This document shows positions 14,901 through 24,250 of a stretch of 54,555 nt of DNA, one piece after another. This DNA is from Alphaproteobacteria bacterium. GTDB lineage: Bacteria > Pseudomonadota > Alphaproteobacteria > UBA8366 > Aestuariispiraceae. The stretch lies in assembly GCA_024743195.1 (NCBI GenBank), contig JANSXE010000018.1:1-54555 (forward strand), read 5' to 3'. The notes under the pieces are model-generated. The model was not told the DNA's origin. It was given only the letters and a program-made list of their open reading frames with translations, and did not search any database. Positions within the stretch are counted from its first letter, which is position 1; every line of letters begins with the position of its first letter. The position numbers and the translations under genes were made by a program.

Positions 14901-15644
14901 TCACTCGCCGCGCATGATCGCGAGGATGTTCAGGATGTGGATGAACATGGTCACGAAGCTGCCGTAGAGCAGCAGCGCGCCGAAGATCGCCATCTTCGCC
15001 ACCGCGTCCTGGCCGTAATGCTCCGCATACATGTTCTTGATCATCTGCGTTTCGTAGGCGGTCAGACCTGCGAACAGCAGCACCACGCCGATCGACAGGA
15101 TCAGCGAGAAGCCGGTGCTCTCCACGAAGAAGACGTTGATCAGCATCGCGATCAGGATGCCGATGATCGCCATCATGAAGAACCGGCCGAGACCGCTGAG
15201 ATCCTTCTTCGTCACATAGCCCAGCGCGCTCATGCCCGCGAACATGCCGGCGGTGATGAAAAAGGCGCGCGCGATGTCCATCACGCCGCCCGGAGTCTGC
15301 AGGAAGAAATAGATCATCGGCGAGATCATCACGCCCCAGAGCGCGCAGTAGACCCAGTAGAAGGCCTGAGCCGCCACGGTGCTCTTCATCGTGATGATCT
15401 TCGGCGACATGAAGCCCATGCCGAGCACGCCGAGGAACACGACCCACTTCATCGGACCCAGAGCGATCGCCTGCATGATCGCCGGATTGGCCGCCATGAA
15501 CAGCGTGACCACGCCGGTGCCGGCGACGCCGAGCGCCATGTAGTTGTAAACGCGCAGCATGTAGGCGCGCAGGCCCTCATCGACCTCCGCGCCAACGCGT
15601 GCGCCCGCCGTCGCGGCGTAGTTGCGATTGGGTTCAAGCGCCAT
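14901..15644 (-). CDS. Bax inhibitor-1 / YccA family membrane protein
   Basis: This 247-residue protein has seven hydrophobic helices and the family pattern: RAYMLRVYNYMALGVAGTG near the N-terminus, MSPKIITMKST, FAGMSALGYVTKKDLSGLG, and a C-terminal YETQMIKNMYAEHYGQD acidic/basic stretch that contains the di-aspartyl-type pH-sensing region in characterised relatives. Bacterial members such as YetJ behave as pH-gated calcium leak channels; others are linked to FtsH. Its own function here is not known. It is a single gene with an RBS of GAAGGGG just upstream. Confidence 0.9.
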   Translation of the reverse strand: MALEPNRNYAATAGARVGAEVDEGLRAYMLRVYNYMALGVAGTGVVTLFMAANPAIMQAIALGPMKWVVFLGVLGMGFMSPKIITMKSTVAAQAFYWVYCALWGVMISPMIYFFLQTPGGVMDIARAFFITAGMFAGMSALGYVTKKDLSGLGRFFMMAIIGILIAMLINVFFVESTGFSLILSIGVVLLFAGLTAYETQMIKNMYAEHYGQDAVAKMAIFGALLLYGSFVTMFIHILNILAIMRGE

Positions 15645-15806
15645 CGTCTTTTCGCCCCTTCTTTCCCAAAGCCTCTGTCAAACCCGTTTCCCGGGCCGCC
15701 GCCCGATGATCCGGACGGACTTACCCGGGCGGTATATTGGCAGACTGCGAGCCGTTTTCAACGGAAACCGGTTGCGGAATCGGCGCGCCGCGACGCTTTT
15801 GCGCGC

Positions 15807-18365
15807 CTATTCGTTGCGCAGCAGCGGCGCCGCCTTCCGGCCGAGCGCGACCCAGGTTCCGATCAAGCCGCAGCCGATCGTGACCGCCAGCGCGACCAGC
15901 ACGGTGGCGGCCAGCGCCTCGGGCGCGAAGACCCAGGGCGCGCCCATGATCTGGGCGACCACCACATAGGCCGCGGCGGCCCCGACGCCGCCGGCGATCA
16001 GGGCGGTGATCAGGCCCATCAGCCCGTACTCTATGGTGAAGGCGGAGATTACGTCGCGCCGGGTCGCGCCCAGCACCTTCAGCACCACGCTGTCATAGAT
16101 CCGCCGCTCATGCCCGGCCGCCAGCGCGCCGGCGAGCACCAGAACGCCCGCCGCGATCGCCACGCCCGCGATGATGCGCACGGCGACGCCCAGATTGCTC
16201 AGGATCTGGTTGACGTTCTCCAGCACCTCCTTGACGCGGATCGCGGAGACGTTGGGGAAGCGGTCGACGACCGCCTTCTCCAGCGCCAGCTCCTGCTCCG
16301 GCGGCAGATAGGCGGTGGCGATGTAGCTCTGCGGCGCCTGCTCCATCAGCCCGGGCGAGAAGACCATGACGAAGTTGATGCCGAGGCTGGTCCAATCGAT
16401 CTCGCGCAGATTGGCGATCTCCGCCTCGATCTCGCGCCCCAGCACGTTGACCGTCAGCGTGTCGCCGGGGCCGAGCCCGAAGGCGCGCGCGGCCTCCGCG
16501 TCGAAGCTGACGAGCGGCGGACCGGAATAGTCGGCCGGCCACCAGGAGCCCTCGACGATCTCGCTGCCCTCGCTCGGCGCCTCGCGCGCCCAGGTGATCC
16601 CCCGGTCGCCGCGCAGGATCCAAGCTTCGTCCGGCGGCGCCTCGATGTCGTCGACGGAAACGCCGTCCATCGCCGTGATGCGCCCGCGCAGCATCGGGGT
16701 CGATTGCACGTCGCGCACGCCCTCCGCGCCCTGCACGAGCGCCATGAAGGGCTCGATCTGGTCCGGCTGGATGTCGATGAAATAATAGCCGGGCGCCTCG
16801 CCGCGCAGGGTCTCGTTAACCTGCGCGTTCAGGTTCGCCTCGATCAGCGCGACCGCCGCCAGCACGGTCAGGCCAAGGCCCAGCGAGACGACCACGCTGC
16901 CCGTCGGCGCGCCCGGCCGGTGCAGGTTGGCGAGCGCCAGCCCGACCCGCACGCCCTTGGGCCGGGGCAGGGCGGCCGCCGCCTTCATCACCGCCGCCGC
17001 GGCCAGCCGGAAGGCGATCAGCGTGGCGACCGCGCCGGCGACGAAGCCCGCGGCGATGCGCGGGTCGTCCGCGGTCGCCAAGGCCAGCGCGGCGAGGCCG
17101 GCCGCGCCGAGGCCGATCATCGCCAGCACCCGCTTGCCCGGCCGCTTCGTGATCGGCGTCAACAGGTCGCGGAACAGCGTCGCCGCCGGCACGCTGCAGG
17201 CCTGCGCCAGCGGATAGAGCGAGAAGACGAGCGTCACCAGCAGGCCGAAGCCGACGGCGATCAGCAGCGGTTCCCAATAGAAGCCGAGCCGCGCCTCCAC
17301 CGGCAGCCGGTCTGCGAGCAGCGGCGCCGCCGCCAACGGTCCGCCCATCCCGATCAGCAGGCCGATCGCGATGCCGACCAGCGCCAACAGCCCGACCTGG
17401 ATCAGATAGACGGCGAAGATCATGCGCGCCGGCGCCCCGATGCATTTCAGCGTCGCGATCGTGCCCGTGCGCTGGCCCAGGAAGGCGCGCACCGCATTGC
17501 CGACGCCGACGCCGCCGACCAGCAGCGCCGTCAGCCCGACCAGCGTCAGGAACAGCCCGACCCGGTCGACGAAGCGCTGGATGTTCGGCGCCGCGTTGTC
17601 GAGCGCCCGGATGCGCCAGCCTGCGTTCGGGAAGCGCTCCTTCAGCGCGGCGATCCAGCCCTCCACCGGTTGCTCGGGGGCCAGGGCGACGCGATAGTAG
17701 TAGCGGATCAGGCTGCCGGTCTGGACGAGGCCCGTGTCCGCCAGCGCCTCGGTCGCGATCATCACCCGCGGGCCCAGATTGAAGGCCTGGGTGCCGCCGT
17801 CGGGCTCGTCCGCGATCACGCCGGCCAGCCGGAAGCTCTGCTCGCCCACGCGGAAGCGGTCGCCGACGGCGAGGCCGAAGCGCTCCGCCAGATTGGGCGC
17901 GACCACCGCGCCCGGCAGGCCGTCGCGCGGGGCAAGCGCCTCTTGCACGTTTCCGCCCTCGCGCAGCGCCAACTCGCCATAGAGCGGGTAGGCGTCGTCG
18001 ACCGCCTTCAGTTCAACCAGACGACGGTCCTCGCCGTCGGCGGTGATCGCCATGGCGCGCAGCCGGACGATGTGGGAGACCCGCTCGCTCTCCGCCTCCA
18101 GCCAGGCGCGTTGCTCGGCGCTCGCCGCCTGATGGGTGAGGCGCAGGTCCACGTCTCCGCCAAGCAGGATCTTGGCGTCCTGGCGCAGCCCCTCCTCAAT
18201 GCCGGAGGCGACGGAGCCGACGGCGGCGATCGCCGCCACGCCCAGCGCCAGACAGGCCAGGAAAACGCGAAAGCCCTTCAGCCCGCCGCGCAACTCGCGG
18301 CGCGCAATGCGCCAGGCGAGCGGCAGGAGCGCCGGACTTGCCGTCGTGTCGGAAGCGTCCGCCAT
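15807..18365 (-). CDS. ybbP: ABC transporter permease, YbbP/FtsX family
   Basis: This is an 852-residue inner-membrane protein with an N-terminal helix (RVFLACLALGVAAIAAVGSV) and a large periplasmic domain. Multiple helices around residues 270-480 follow, then a second periplasmic domain and three C-terminal helices: a duplicated MacB/FtsX-like architecture. In E. coli, YbbAP is encoded beside tesA and resembles lipid/lipoprotein-handling transporters; recent work proposes extraction of hydrophobic compounds. It follows ybbA after 9 bases on the same strand, forming a transporter pair. The length is close to that of known YbbP proteins. Confidence 0.88.
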   Translation of the reverse strand: MADASDTTASPALLPLAWRIARRELRGGLKGFRVFLACLALGVAAIAAVGSVASGIEEGLRQDAKILLGGDVDLRLTHQAASAEQRAWLEAESERVSHIVRLRAMAITADGEDRRLVELKAVDDAYPLYGELALREGGNVQEALAPRDGLPGAVVAPNLAERFGLAVGDRFRVGEQSFRLAGVIADEPDGGTQAFNLGPRVMIATEALADTGLVQTGSLIRYYYRVALAPEQPVEGWIAALKERFPNAGWRIRALDNAAPNIQRFVDRVGLFLTLVGLTALLVGGVGVGNAVRAFLGQRTGTIATLKCIGAPARMIFAVYLIQVGLLALVGIAIGLLIGMGGPLAAAPLLADRLPVEARLGFYWEPLLIAVGFGLLVTLVFSLYPLAQACSVPAATLFRDLLTPITKRPGKRVLAMIGLGAAGLAALALATADDPRIAAGFVAGAVATLIAFRLAAAAVMKAAAALPRPKGVRVGLALANLHRPGAPTGSVVVSLGLGLTVLAAVALIEANLNAQVNETLRGEAPGYYFIDIQPDQIEPFMALVQGAEGVRDVQSTPMLRGRITAMDGVSVDDIEAPPDEAWILRGDRGITWAREAPSEGSEIVEGSWWPADYSGPPLVSFDAEAARAFGLGPGDTLTVNVLGREIEAEIANLREIDWTSLGINFVMVFSPGLMEQAPQSYIATAYLPPEQELALEKAVVDRFPNVSAIRVKEVLENVNQILSNLGVAVRIIAGVAIAAGVLVLAGALAAGHERRIYDSVVLKVLGATRRDVISAFTIEYGLMGLITALIAGGVGAAAAYVVVAQIMGAPWVFAPEALAATVLVALAVTIGCGLIGTWVALGRKAAPLLRNE

Positions 18366-18374
18366 CGTCCCGAC

Positions 18375-19136
18375 TCAGCCCGCGCTTGCGGTCTTCGGCG
18401 CGGCCTGCGCGCCGTCGCCGCGGCGATCTTCGGTGATTTGGCCGTCCGCCATATGGATCACCCGGTCGCATCGCGCGGCGAGGCCCGTGTCGTGGGTGAT
18501 CAGCATCAGCGTGGTGTCGTGCTCGTCCGAGAGCTTGAACATCAACTCGATGATCTGCCGGCCCGTCTCGCCGTCGAGATTGCCGGTCGGCTCGTCCGCC
18601 AGGATCAGATCGGGCGCCGGCGCGAAGGCGCGGGCGAGCGCGGTGCGCTGCTGCTCCCCGCCGGAAAGCTGGCCCGGATAGTGCGTCGTGCGATGGCCGA
18701 GGCCGACCGCCTCCAGCATCGCCGCCGCGCGGTCGAAGGCGTCGCGCCGGCCCGCCAGCTCCAGCGGGATCGCGACGTTCTCCAGCGCCGTCATGGTCGG
18801 CACCAGATGGAAGCTCTGGAAGACGATGCCGACATGGTCGCGCCGGAACAGCGCCAGCTGATCCTCGCTCAGGCTCCCGAAGACGCGGTCGCCGACCCGC
18901 ACCTCGCCCTCGGTCGCGCGCTCCAGCCCCGCGATCACCATGATCATCGAGGTCTTGCCGGAGCCGGAGGGCCCGACGACGCTGACCGTCTCGCCGCGCT
19001 CGACCGTCAGGTCGATCCCGCGCAGAATGTTGACCTCGCCGGCCCCCGACCCCAGTCTTAGATGCACGTCGTCGAGCGCGATCATCCGGCTCTGACGGGC
19101 CTTTTCGGTTTCTAGCTGCGACAGGGAAGAGGGCAT
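18375..19136 (-). CDS. ybbA: ABC transporter ATP-binding protein YbbA
   Basis: This 253-residue ATPase is the partner of YbbP. Walker A is [14 protein letters not shown], the signature [15 protein letters not shown], Walker [17 protein letters not shown], and the H-loop [15 protein letters not shown]: the LolD/MacB-type pattern. The ATG at 19136 has AAGGA 7 bases upstream (minus strand). A second in-frame ATG at 19085, which matches the usual N-terminus [12 protein letters not shown], is the alternative. With the first start, the gene begins in the same bases as the oppositely oriented esterase gene. Confidence 0.88.
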   Translation of the reverse strand: MPSSLSQLETEKARQSRMIALDDVHLRLGSGAGEVNILRGIDLTVERGETVSVVGPSGSGKTSMIMVIAGLERATEGEVRVGDRVFGSLSEDQLALFRRDHVGIVFQSFHLVPTMTALENVAIPLELAGRRDAFDRAAAMLEAVGLGHRTTHYPGQLSGGEQQRTALARAFAPAPDLILADEPTGNLDGETGRQIIELMFKLSDEHDTTLMLITHDTGLAARCDRVIHMADGQITEDRRGDGAQAAPKTASAG

Positions 19137-19914
19137 GTTCGGTCCTTCACTGGCCTTGGCCGCGCCGCGCGGCGATGGGCCGACCGCCCGGCGGGCCGTG
19201 CGGTCCGGTCTCGTGCGATATGGCGCGGGACGCGGGCTTTTCAACGGCGTCGCGCGCCTTGCCGCGGCGCTCGCGCTGCTTCTTGGACTGGTTGCGGCTG
19301 CCGGGCCCGCCCAGGCGGCGTCCGATCGCCCCGTCATCCTGGCCTTGGGCGACAGCCTGACGGCCGGCTACGGCCTGGCGCAGAAGGACAGCTTCCCGGC
19401 GGTGCTGGAACAGGCGCTGGCCGAGGCGGGGCGACCCGCCCGCGTGATCAACGCCGGCGTCTCCGGCGACACTTCCAAGGGCGGGCGCTCGCGGGTCGGC
19501 TGGCTGCTGACGGAGAATCCGGACCTCGTGCTGCTGGAACTCGGTTCGAATGACGGGCTGCGCGCGCTCGACCCGGCGCAGACGCATGCGAATCTCGCCG
19601 CCATCATCGAGGAGGCGCAGGCGGCCGGCGCGCATGTGCTGCTCGCCGGCATGCTGGCGCCGCCCAATCTGGGCCGCGACTACGGCGAAGCCTTCAACGC
19701 CGTCTTCCCGCGTCTCGCGGCGGAGTACGACGTCACCTTCTATCCGTTCTTCCTGGACGGCGTGGCGGCGGAGCCGTCGCTCAATCTCGGGGACGGGATG
19801 CACCCGAACGCTGAAGGCGTCGAGGTGGTCGTCGAGCGCATCCTCCCGACCGTGCTCCAGGCGCTCGACCGCGCGAACGAGGCGGCGGATCGCATGGAGG
19901 CGGCGGAGGGATGA
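19135..19914 (+). CDS. tesA: arylesterase / acyl-CoA thioesterase TesA, SGNH hydrolase
   Basis: This is a periplasmic SGNH-family hydrolase of up to 259 residues. Block I is ILALGDSLTAGYGL with the nucleophile Ser; the Gly and Asn oxyanion residues lie in INAGVSGDTSKGG and ELGSNDGLRAL; the catalytic Asp-His is in LGDGMHPNAEG. A signal sequence runs through LARLAAALALLLG-type residues to AQAAS. The ATG at 19135 has a GGAAG-type RBS but gives an unusually long n-region; GTG at 19198 or 19213 would give a more standard signal peptide. It is divergent from ybbAP, as in E. coli, and overlaps the FIST gene by 4 bases. Confidence 0.87.
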   Translation: MFGPSLALAAPRGDGPTARRAVRSGLVRYGAGRGLFNGVARLAAALALLLGLVAAAGPAQAASDRPVILALGDSLTAGYGLAQKDSFPAVLEQALAEAGRPARVINAGVSGDTSKGGRSRVGWLLTENPDLVLLELGSNDGLRALDPAQTHANLAAIIEEAQAAGAHVLLAGMLAPPNLGRDYGEAFNAVFPRLAAEYDVTFYPFFLDGVAAEPSLNLGDGMHPNAEGVEVVVERILPTVLQALDRANEAADRMEAAEG

Positions 19915-21059
19915 GCGCCGGCGCCGACAGCTATTCCGACGCGCCCTTCCGCTCGGCCTACGCCGCAGCGCCCGGCTGGCAGGCGGCGGCCGGCGAGGTG
20001 ATCCGCCAGTTCGGCGTGCTGGACCAAAGCTACCGGCTCGGGATCGTCTACGTCACCCCGCCCTTCGCGCAGAATCTGCGCGAGATCGAGGTGCTGCTGC
20101 GTCAATCGACCGGCGTGCCGCATTGGATCGGAACCGTCGGCTACGGCGTGATCGCAACCGGCGTCGAGACGGTGGAGGAGCCGGCGATCGCCGCCATGGC
20201 GCTGCCCCTGCCGGAGGAGGCCTTCCGCATTTTCGACGGGGTGACGGAGGAGACCGACCCGGTCAGCCGCACCCACGCCGACTGGCTCGACGTCACGGCG
20301 CCGCCCCTGATCGTCACGCACGCCGACGCCGGCAACCAGTTCACGCCGGGCCTGATCCGCGATCTGGCGGAGGAGACGGACGGCTATCTGGTCGGCGGGC
20401 TGGCCTGCGCCAGCGGGATCGGCGCGCAACTCGCCGACGGGCCGACCGGCGGCGGCCTGAGCGGCGTCATGATCGCGCCCGACCGCACGCCGGTGCAGAC
20501 CGCGCTGACCCAGGGCTGCAGCCCGATCGGCCCGGCCCATCAGGTGACCCGCGCCGAAGGGCCGGTGGTGCTGGAACTCGACGACCGCCCGGCGCTGGAA
20601 GTCTTCAAGCGCGATCTCGGAGAGCCGCTGGCCAGCGACCTGAGGCGCTGCGCCGGCTACATCTTCGCCGCCTTGCCGACGCCGAATTCGGACCGACGCG
20701 ACTACATGGTCCGGCCCCTGACCGGCATCGACGTGACGCACGGGGCGCTGGCCATCGGGCAGGCGGTGACGGAGGCGGACCGGTTGATTTTCTGCCGCCG
20801 GGACCGGCAGGCCGCGGTCGACGATATGCGCGCCATGCTGGCCGACCTGAAGCGCCGCGTCGGGGGGCGCCCGGTGCGCGGCGGTCTTTATGTCTCCTGC
20901 GCGGCGCGCGGGCCGCACCAGTTCGAAGAGCCGGACCTTGAGCACCGGATGATCACCGAGGCCTTCGGTCCGATCCCCCTGGTCGGCTTCTTCGCCAACG
21001 GCGAGATCAGCCACGACCGGCTCTACGGCTACACCGGGGTGCTGACCCTGTTCATCTGA
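19911..21059 (+). CDS. FIST N/C domain sensory protein
   Basis: This 382-residue soluble protein has the FIST_N region (YRLGIVYVTPPFAQNLREIEVLL, then TGVPHWIGTVGYGVIATG) and FIST_C region (CRRDRQAAVDDMRAMLADL, then GGLYVSCAARG and GFFANGEI). FIST domains are small-ligand sensing modules, proposed to bind amino acids or similar compounds and often joined to signalling domains. Here the protein is stand-alone, with no output domain. It starts in an ATGA overlap with the esterase gene, so the two are translationally coupled; the functional link is not known. Confidence 0.85.
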   Translation: MSAGADSYSDAPFRSAYAAAPGWQAAAGEVIRQFGVLDQSYRLGIVYVTPPFAQNLREIEVLLRQSTGVPHWIGTVGYGVIATGVETVEEPAIAAMALPLPEEAFRIFDGVTEETDPVSRTHADWLDVTAPPLIVTHADAGNQFTPGLIRDLAEETDGYLVGGLACASGIGAQLADGPTGGGLSGVMIAPDRTPVQTALTQGCSPIGPAHQVTRAEGPVVLELDDRPALEVFKRDLGEPLASDLRRCAGYIFAALPTPNSDRRDYMVRPLTGIDVTHGALAIGQAVTEADRLIFCRRDRQAAVDDMRAMLADLKRRVGGRPVRGGLYVSCAARGPHQFEEPDLEHRMITEAFGPIPLVGFFANGEISHDRLYGYTGVLTLFI

Positions 21060-21116
21060 TCCGCGAACCGGCCCCCGATCCCTCTCATCCGCCAGTCGAC
21101 ACAAGGAGTTCGCGCC

Positions 21117-22172
21117 ATGGAGACGCGCCGTCTCGGCCGCACCGACATCGAGGTCAGCGTCCTCTGCCTCGGCACCATGACCTGGGGCGAGCAGAACAGC
21201 GAGGCCGAGGGTCACGCCCAGATCGACCGCGCGCTGGAGCGCGGGGTGAACTTCCTCGACACCGCGGAGATGTACGCCGTGCCGCCCCGAGCCGAAACCG
21301 CCGGCCGGACTGAGGAGATCCTGGGAACCTGGCTCGCCGCCAACAAGGCCAAGCGCGGCGATCTGGTGATCGCCAGCAAGGTCGCGGGGCGCGCCAAGCG
21401 CCTGCCCTGGCTGCGCCCGCATCTGAACGACGGGGAGACCCGGCTCGACCGTCCGTCGATCCTGGAGGCCGTCGAGGGCAGCCTGAAGCGCCTGCAGACC
21501 GACTATATCGACCTCTACCAACTGCACTGGCCGGAGCGGAAGACCAATTATTTCGGCCAGCTCGGATACGAGCACGACCCGGAAGACGATCCGGTTCCGA
21601 TCGAGGAGACGCTGCGCGCGCTCGACGACCTCGTGCGCAGCGGCAAGGTCCGCCATATCGGGCTCTCGAACGAGACGCCCTGGGGGATGATGGAGTTCGT
21701 GCGGTTGGCGGAGCGCGAGGGGTTGCCGCGCGTCGTGTCGGTCCAGAACCCCTATAATCTGCTGAATCGCACCTTCGAGGTCGGCTGCGCCGAGGCCGCG
21801 ATCCGCGAGGATGTGGGGCTGCTCGCCTACTCGCCGCTGGCGATGGGAGTTCTGTCCGGAAAATACCTCGACGGCGGCATGCCGGAGGGCTCGCGCATGG
21901 CGCTCTTCGGCAAGTACTTCCCGCGCTATCTGAGCGAGCGCGCGCGGGGCGAGACCGCGAAATACGCCGCCCTGGCCCGCAAGCACGGCCTGGACCCCGC
22001 CGTGATGGCCAACGCCTTCGTCAATCGCCAGCCGTTCCTGACGTCGAACATCATCGGCGCGCGGACGCTCGATCAGCTCGACGCCGCGCTCTCCTCCGCC
22101 GAAACGGTCCTGCCCGCGGAGCTGTTGGAAGAAATCGAGGCGGTCCACGCGGAAACCCCTATCGGCTATTGA
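21117..22172 (+). CDS. aldo/keto reductase (Tas-like)
   Basis: This 351-residue NADP(H)-dependent (alpha/beta)8 oxidoreductase has the catalytic tetrad visible: Asp and Tyr in FLDTAEMYAVPP, Lys in VIASKVAG, His in YQLHWPERKTNYFGQ. The NYFG segment and the long insertion before the cofactor-binding end (NAFVNRQPFLTSNIIGARTLDQL) are typical of the Tas/YajO-type branch. AAGGAG stands 8 bases before the ATG. The substrate is unknown; members reduce aldehydes, including methylglyoxal-type carbonyls. Confidence 0.9.
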   Translation: METRRLGRTDIEVSVLCLGTMTWGEQNSEAEGHAQIDRALERGVNFLDTAEMYAVPPRAETAGRTEEILGTWLAANKAKRGDLVIASKVAGRAKRLPWLRPHLNDGETRLDRPSILEAVEGSLKRLQTDYIDLYQLHWPERKTNYFGQLGYEHDPEDDPVPIEETLRALDDLVRSGKVRHIGLSNETPWGMMEFVRLAEREGLPRVVSVQNPYNLLNRTFEVGCAEAAIREDVGLLAYSPLAMGVLSGKYLDGGMPEGSRMALFGKYFPRYLSERARGETAKYAALARKHGLDPAVMANAFVNRQPFLTSNIIGARTLDQLDAALSSAETVLPAELLEEIEAVHAETPIGY

Positions 22173-22253
22173 AGAATCGGGTCACAAGGGGGGCAGAGCC
22201 GCCCGTCGTTTGGTCGGCGCCGGCCGGCGGCCCCGAAGCTTAGGAGCGCGCCC

Positions 22254-22814
22254 ATGGTTCGTCTGTTCGTCGCGCTGCCGGTCCCGGAGGCGATCCGGGA
22301 CAACCTCGCACTGCTCTGCAACGGTTTGCCCGGGGCGCGCTGGGTCCCGCCGGAGAATTTCCACATCACGCTGCGTTTCATCGGGGAGGTCGACCACGAC
22401 CTCGGCCACGACGTGCATGACGCGCTCGCGCGGATCGACGCGCCGGAACAGGAGATCGCGCTGGAGGGCTTCGACTGGTTCGGCGCCAAGCAGCGCCCCT
22501 CCAGCCTGATCGTCAAGGTGCGCAAGACCGACGCGCTCTCGCACCTGCAGCGCAAGATCGAATCCGCGGTCGTGCGGGCCGGCCTGAAGCCGGAGAGCCG
22601 CAAATTCTGCCCCCACATCACGCTCGGCCGGCTGAAGCAGACCCTGCTGAGCGACGTGGAGCGCTACATCCGCGAGCGCCGGCTGGGCGAGCCGCGGCGT
22701 TTCGACGCCGACCGCTTCACGCTCTATTCCAGCTTCCTGAGCTCCAACGGTCCGATCTACGAGGCCGAGGCGGACTATCCGCTGCGCCTGGTCGTCGAAA
22801 GCGGCTGGGACTGA
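22254..22814 (+). CDS. thpR: RNA 2',3'-cyclic phosphodiesterase
   Basis: This 186-residue 2H phosphoesterase carries both HxTx catalytic motifs: FHITLRFIGEV (about residue 40) and CPHITLGRLK (about 124). The N-terminus MVRLFVALPVPEAIRDNL is typical for ThpR/LigT proteins, which open terminal 2',3'-cyclic phosphates on RNA and can join tRNA halves in vitro. It has its own RBS (GGAG near 22241) and ends 8 bases before the convergent fructosamine kinase gene. Confidence 0.92.
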   Translation: MVRLFVALPVPEAIRDNLALLCNGLPGARWVPPENFHITLRFIGEVDHDLGHDVHDALARIDAPEQEIALEGFDWFGAKQRPSSLIVKVRKTDALSHLQRKIESAVVRAGLKPESRKFCPHITLGRLKQTLLSDVERYIRERRLGEPRRFDADRFTLYSSFLSSNGPIYEAEADYPLRLVVESGWD

Positions 22815-22821
22815 CGCCCGC

Positions 22822-23676
22822 TCAGCCGACGAAACGGCGCGCGATGGCGTCCGCACGGCGGCCGTAGCCCGCGCCGAACAGGGTCGCATGCACCAGCAGC
22901 GGGTAGAGCAGGTAGAGATCCCGCCGCGCCTCGAAGAAGCCGGGCGCGATCGGTCGATGCTCGGCGTAGCGGGCGAAGAAGCGCTCTCCGAAGGTTCCGA
23001 ACAGCGTGGTGAAGGCGAGCTCGACCTCCGCATGCGCGTAATGGATCGCCGGATCGATGAAGCCCGTGATGCGGCCGCGCGCCGCGATCACGTTGCCGCC
23101 CCACAGGTCGCCATGGATCAGGCTCGGATGGGCGGGCTCCTCGATCAGCTCCGGAAGGCGCGCCGCCAGCCGCTCGATCCGGTCCATCGCCGATGCGTCG
23201 ATCCCCCCGGCCGCCAGCGCCGACCGGCCGAAGGGGATGAGCCGGCGCGCCGCATAGAAGTCGGTCCAGTGCGCCAGCCGCCCGTTCGGCTGGTCGAGCG
23301 GCCCGATCAGCGTGTCGCGCGCCAGCCCGAAGTCGGGGGCGGAGACCGCGTGCAGGGCGGCGATCAGATCGGCGGCGTGCGCTTCCGCCGCCGCGTCGAT
23401 CGGGCCGCCGCCCTCGATTCGGTCCAGGATCAGCAGGTCCGGCGCCGCGTGATGCACGCCCGGAACCGGGAGCGCGCTCTTCTCCGCGAGATAGGCGAGC
23501 ATCCAGCCTTCGAGGTCGAGCTTGCCGCCTGCGCCGGCGGTCTTCGCGATCAATCGCCGGCCGTCCGGCAGATCGACCGCGACGACCGATCCCGCAGCGC
23601 CGCCGCCGAGCGGGCGCAGCGCCGTCGGGCGCAGGCCCAGCGCTGCGTCGATCGCCGCGGCGAGGCCGGCGGTCAT
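22822..23676 (-). CDS. fructosamine / ketosamine-3-kinase family protein
   Basis: This 284-residue APH-fold kinase would phosphorylate sugar adducts on proteins (fructosamine or ribulosamine) so that they fall off. The family motifs are PLGGGAAGSVVAVDLPDGRRL at the N-terminus, LIAKTAG with the ATP-binding Lys, and the catalytic loop and metal site PSLIHGDLWGGNVIAARG (about residues 190-207) followed by GFIDPAIHYAHAEVELAFT. The ATG at 23676 lies in an ATGA overlap with the LMW phosphatase gene upstream. That pairing is often seen: the phosphatase can act on ribulosamine or fructosamine phosphates. Confidence 0.88.
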   Translation of the reverse strand: MTAGLAAAIDAALGLRPTALRPLGGGAAGSVVAVDLPDGRRLIAKTAGAGGKLDLEGWMLAYLAEKSALPVPGVHHAAPDLLILDRIEGGGPIDAAAEAHAADLIAALHAVSAPDFGLARDTLIGPLDQPNGRLAHWTDFYAARRLIPFGRSALAAGGIDASAMDRIERLAARLPELIEEPAHPSLIHGDLWGGNVIAARGRITGFIDPAIHYAHAEVELAFTTLFGTFGERFFARYAEHRPIAPGFFEARRDLYLLYPLLVHATLFGAGYGRRADAIARRFVG

Positions 23677-24164
23677 CCGCTCCCCAGCCGGTCGCGCAGG
23701 CGGCCGATCCAGCCGCGGCAGCCCGCTTCGATCAGATCGAGGGCGTATTCGTACTCGTCGGCGCCGCCGTAATAGGGATCGGGCACGTCCGCGCGCCCCA
23801 CCTCCGGCGCGGCGTCGAGGAAGAGCGCGATGCGCTCGCCCGCCGCCCCCGGCGCGGCGCGCAGAAGCTGCGCGTGATGGCCGGCGTCCATCGCGAGCAG
23901 CAGGTCGAAGCGCGCGACGTCCGGGCGCTCGAAACGCCGGGCGCGCAGGGCGGAGAGATCGTAGCCGCGCGCCGCCGCCGCGCGCTGCGCCGCACGGGTC
24001 GGCGGCTCGCCCACGTGATAGCCGGCCATGCCGCAACTGTCGGCGGCGATGCGGTCGCTCAGACCTTCGGCGGCCAGCATGTGCCGGAACACCCCCTCCG
24101 CCGACGGAGACCGGCAGATGTTCCCGGTGCAGACGAACAGGATTCTTAGGTCCGGGGCCGACAT
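23673..24164 (-). CDS. low-molecular-weight protein-tyrosine-phosphatase family protein
   Basis: This is a 163-residue phosphatase. The active-site loop is VCTGNICRSPSAEGV (residues 10-24, CX5R), and the general-acid Asp pair lies in VPDPYYGGADEY (near 125). The ATG at 24164 has AAAGGGAG upstream. Family members dephosphorylate Tyr or Arg in proteins; some act on sugar-amine phosphates. Tight coupling (4-base overlap) to a fructosamine kinase gene suggests the last role as an alternative. Divergent from the sirtuin gene with an 86-base gap. Confidence 0.9.
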   Translation of the reverse strand: MSAPDLRILFVCTGNICRSPSAEGVFRHMLAAEGLSDRIAADSCGMAGYHVGEPPTRAAQRAAAARGYDLSALRARRFERPDVARFDLLLAMDAGHHAQLLRAAPGAAGERIALFLDAAPEVGRADVPDPYYGGADEYEYALDLIEAGCRGWIGRLRDRLGSG

Positions 24165-24250
24165 GGCGCGCGCTCCCTTTTTGCAGCCGCTTGGGATGGA
24201 GGCTACCATGTCGCCCGCCGGCGGATCGGGCAAGCGACGGAGGCGTGCGG

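Noticed and set aside
14784-19061. A 1425-codon open frame on the plus strand opposite the BI-1 and YbbAP genes
   Set aside because: The translation is Arg/His/Asp/Gln-rich low-complexity, as expected for the antisense of GC-rich genes, and the opposite strand encodes three well-recognised proteins.
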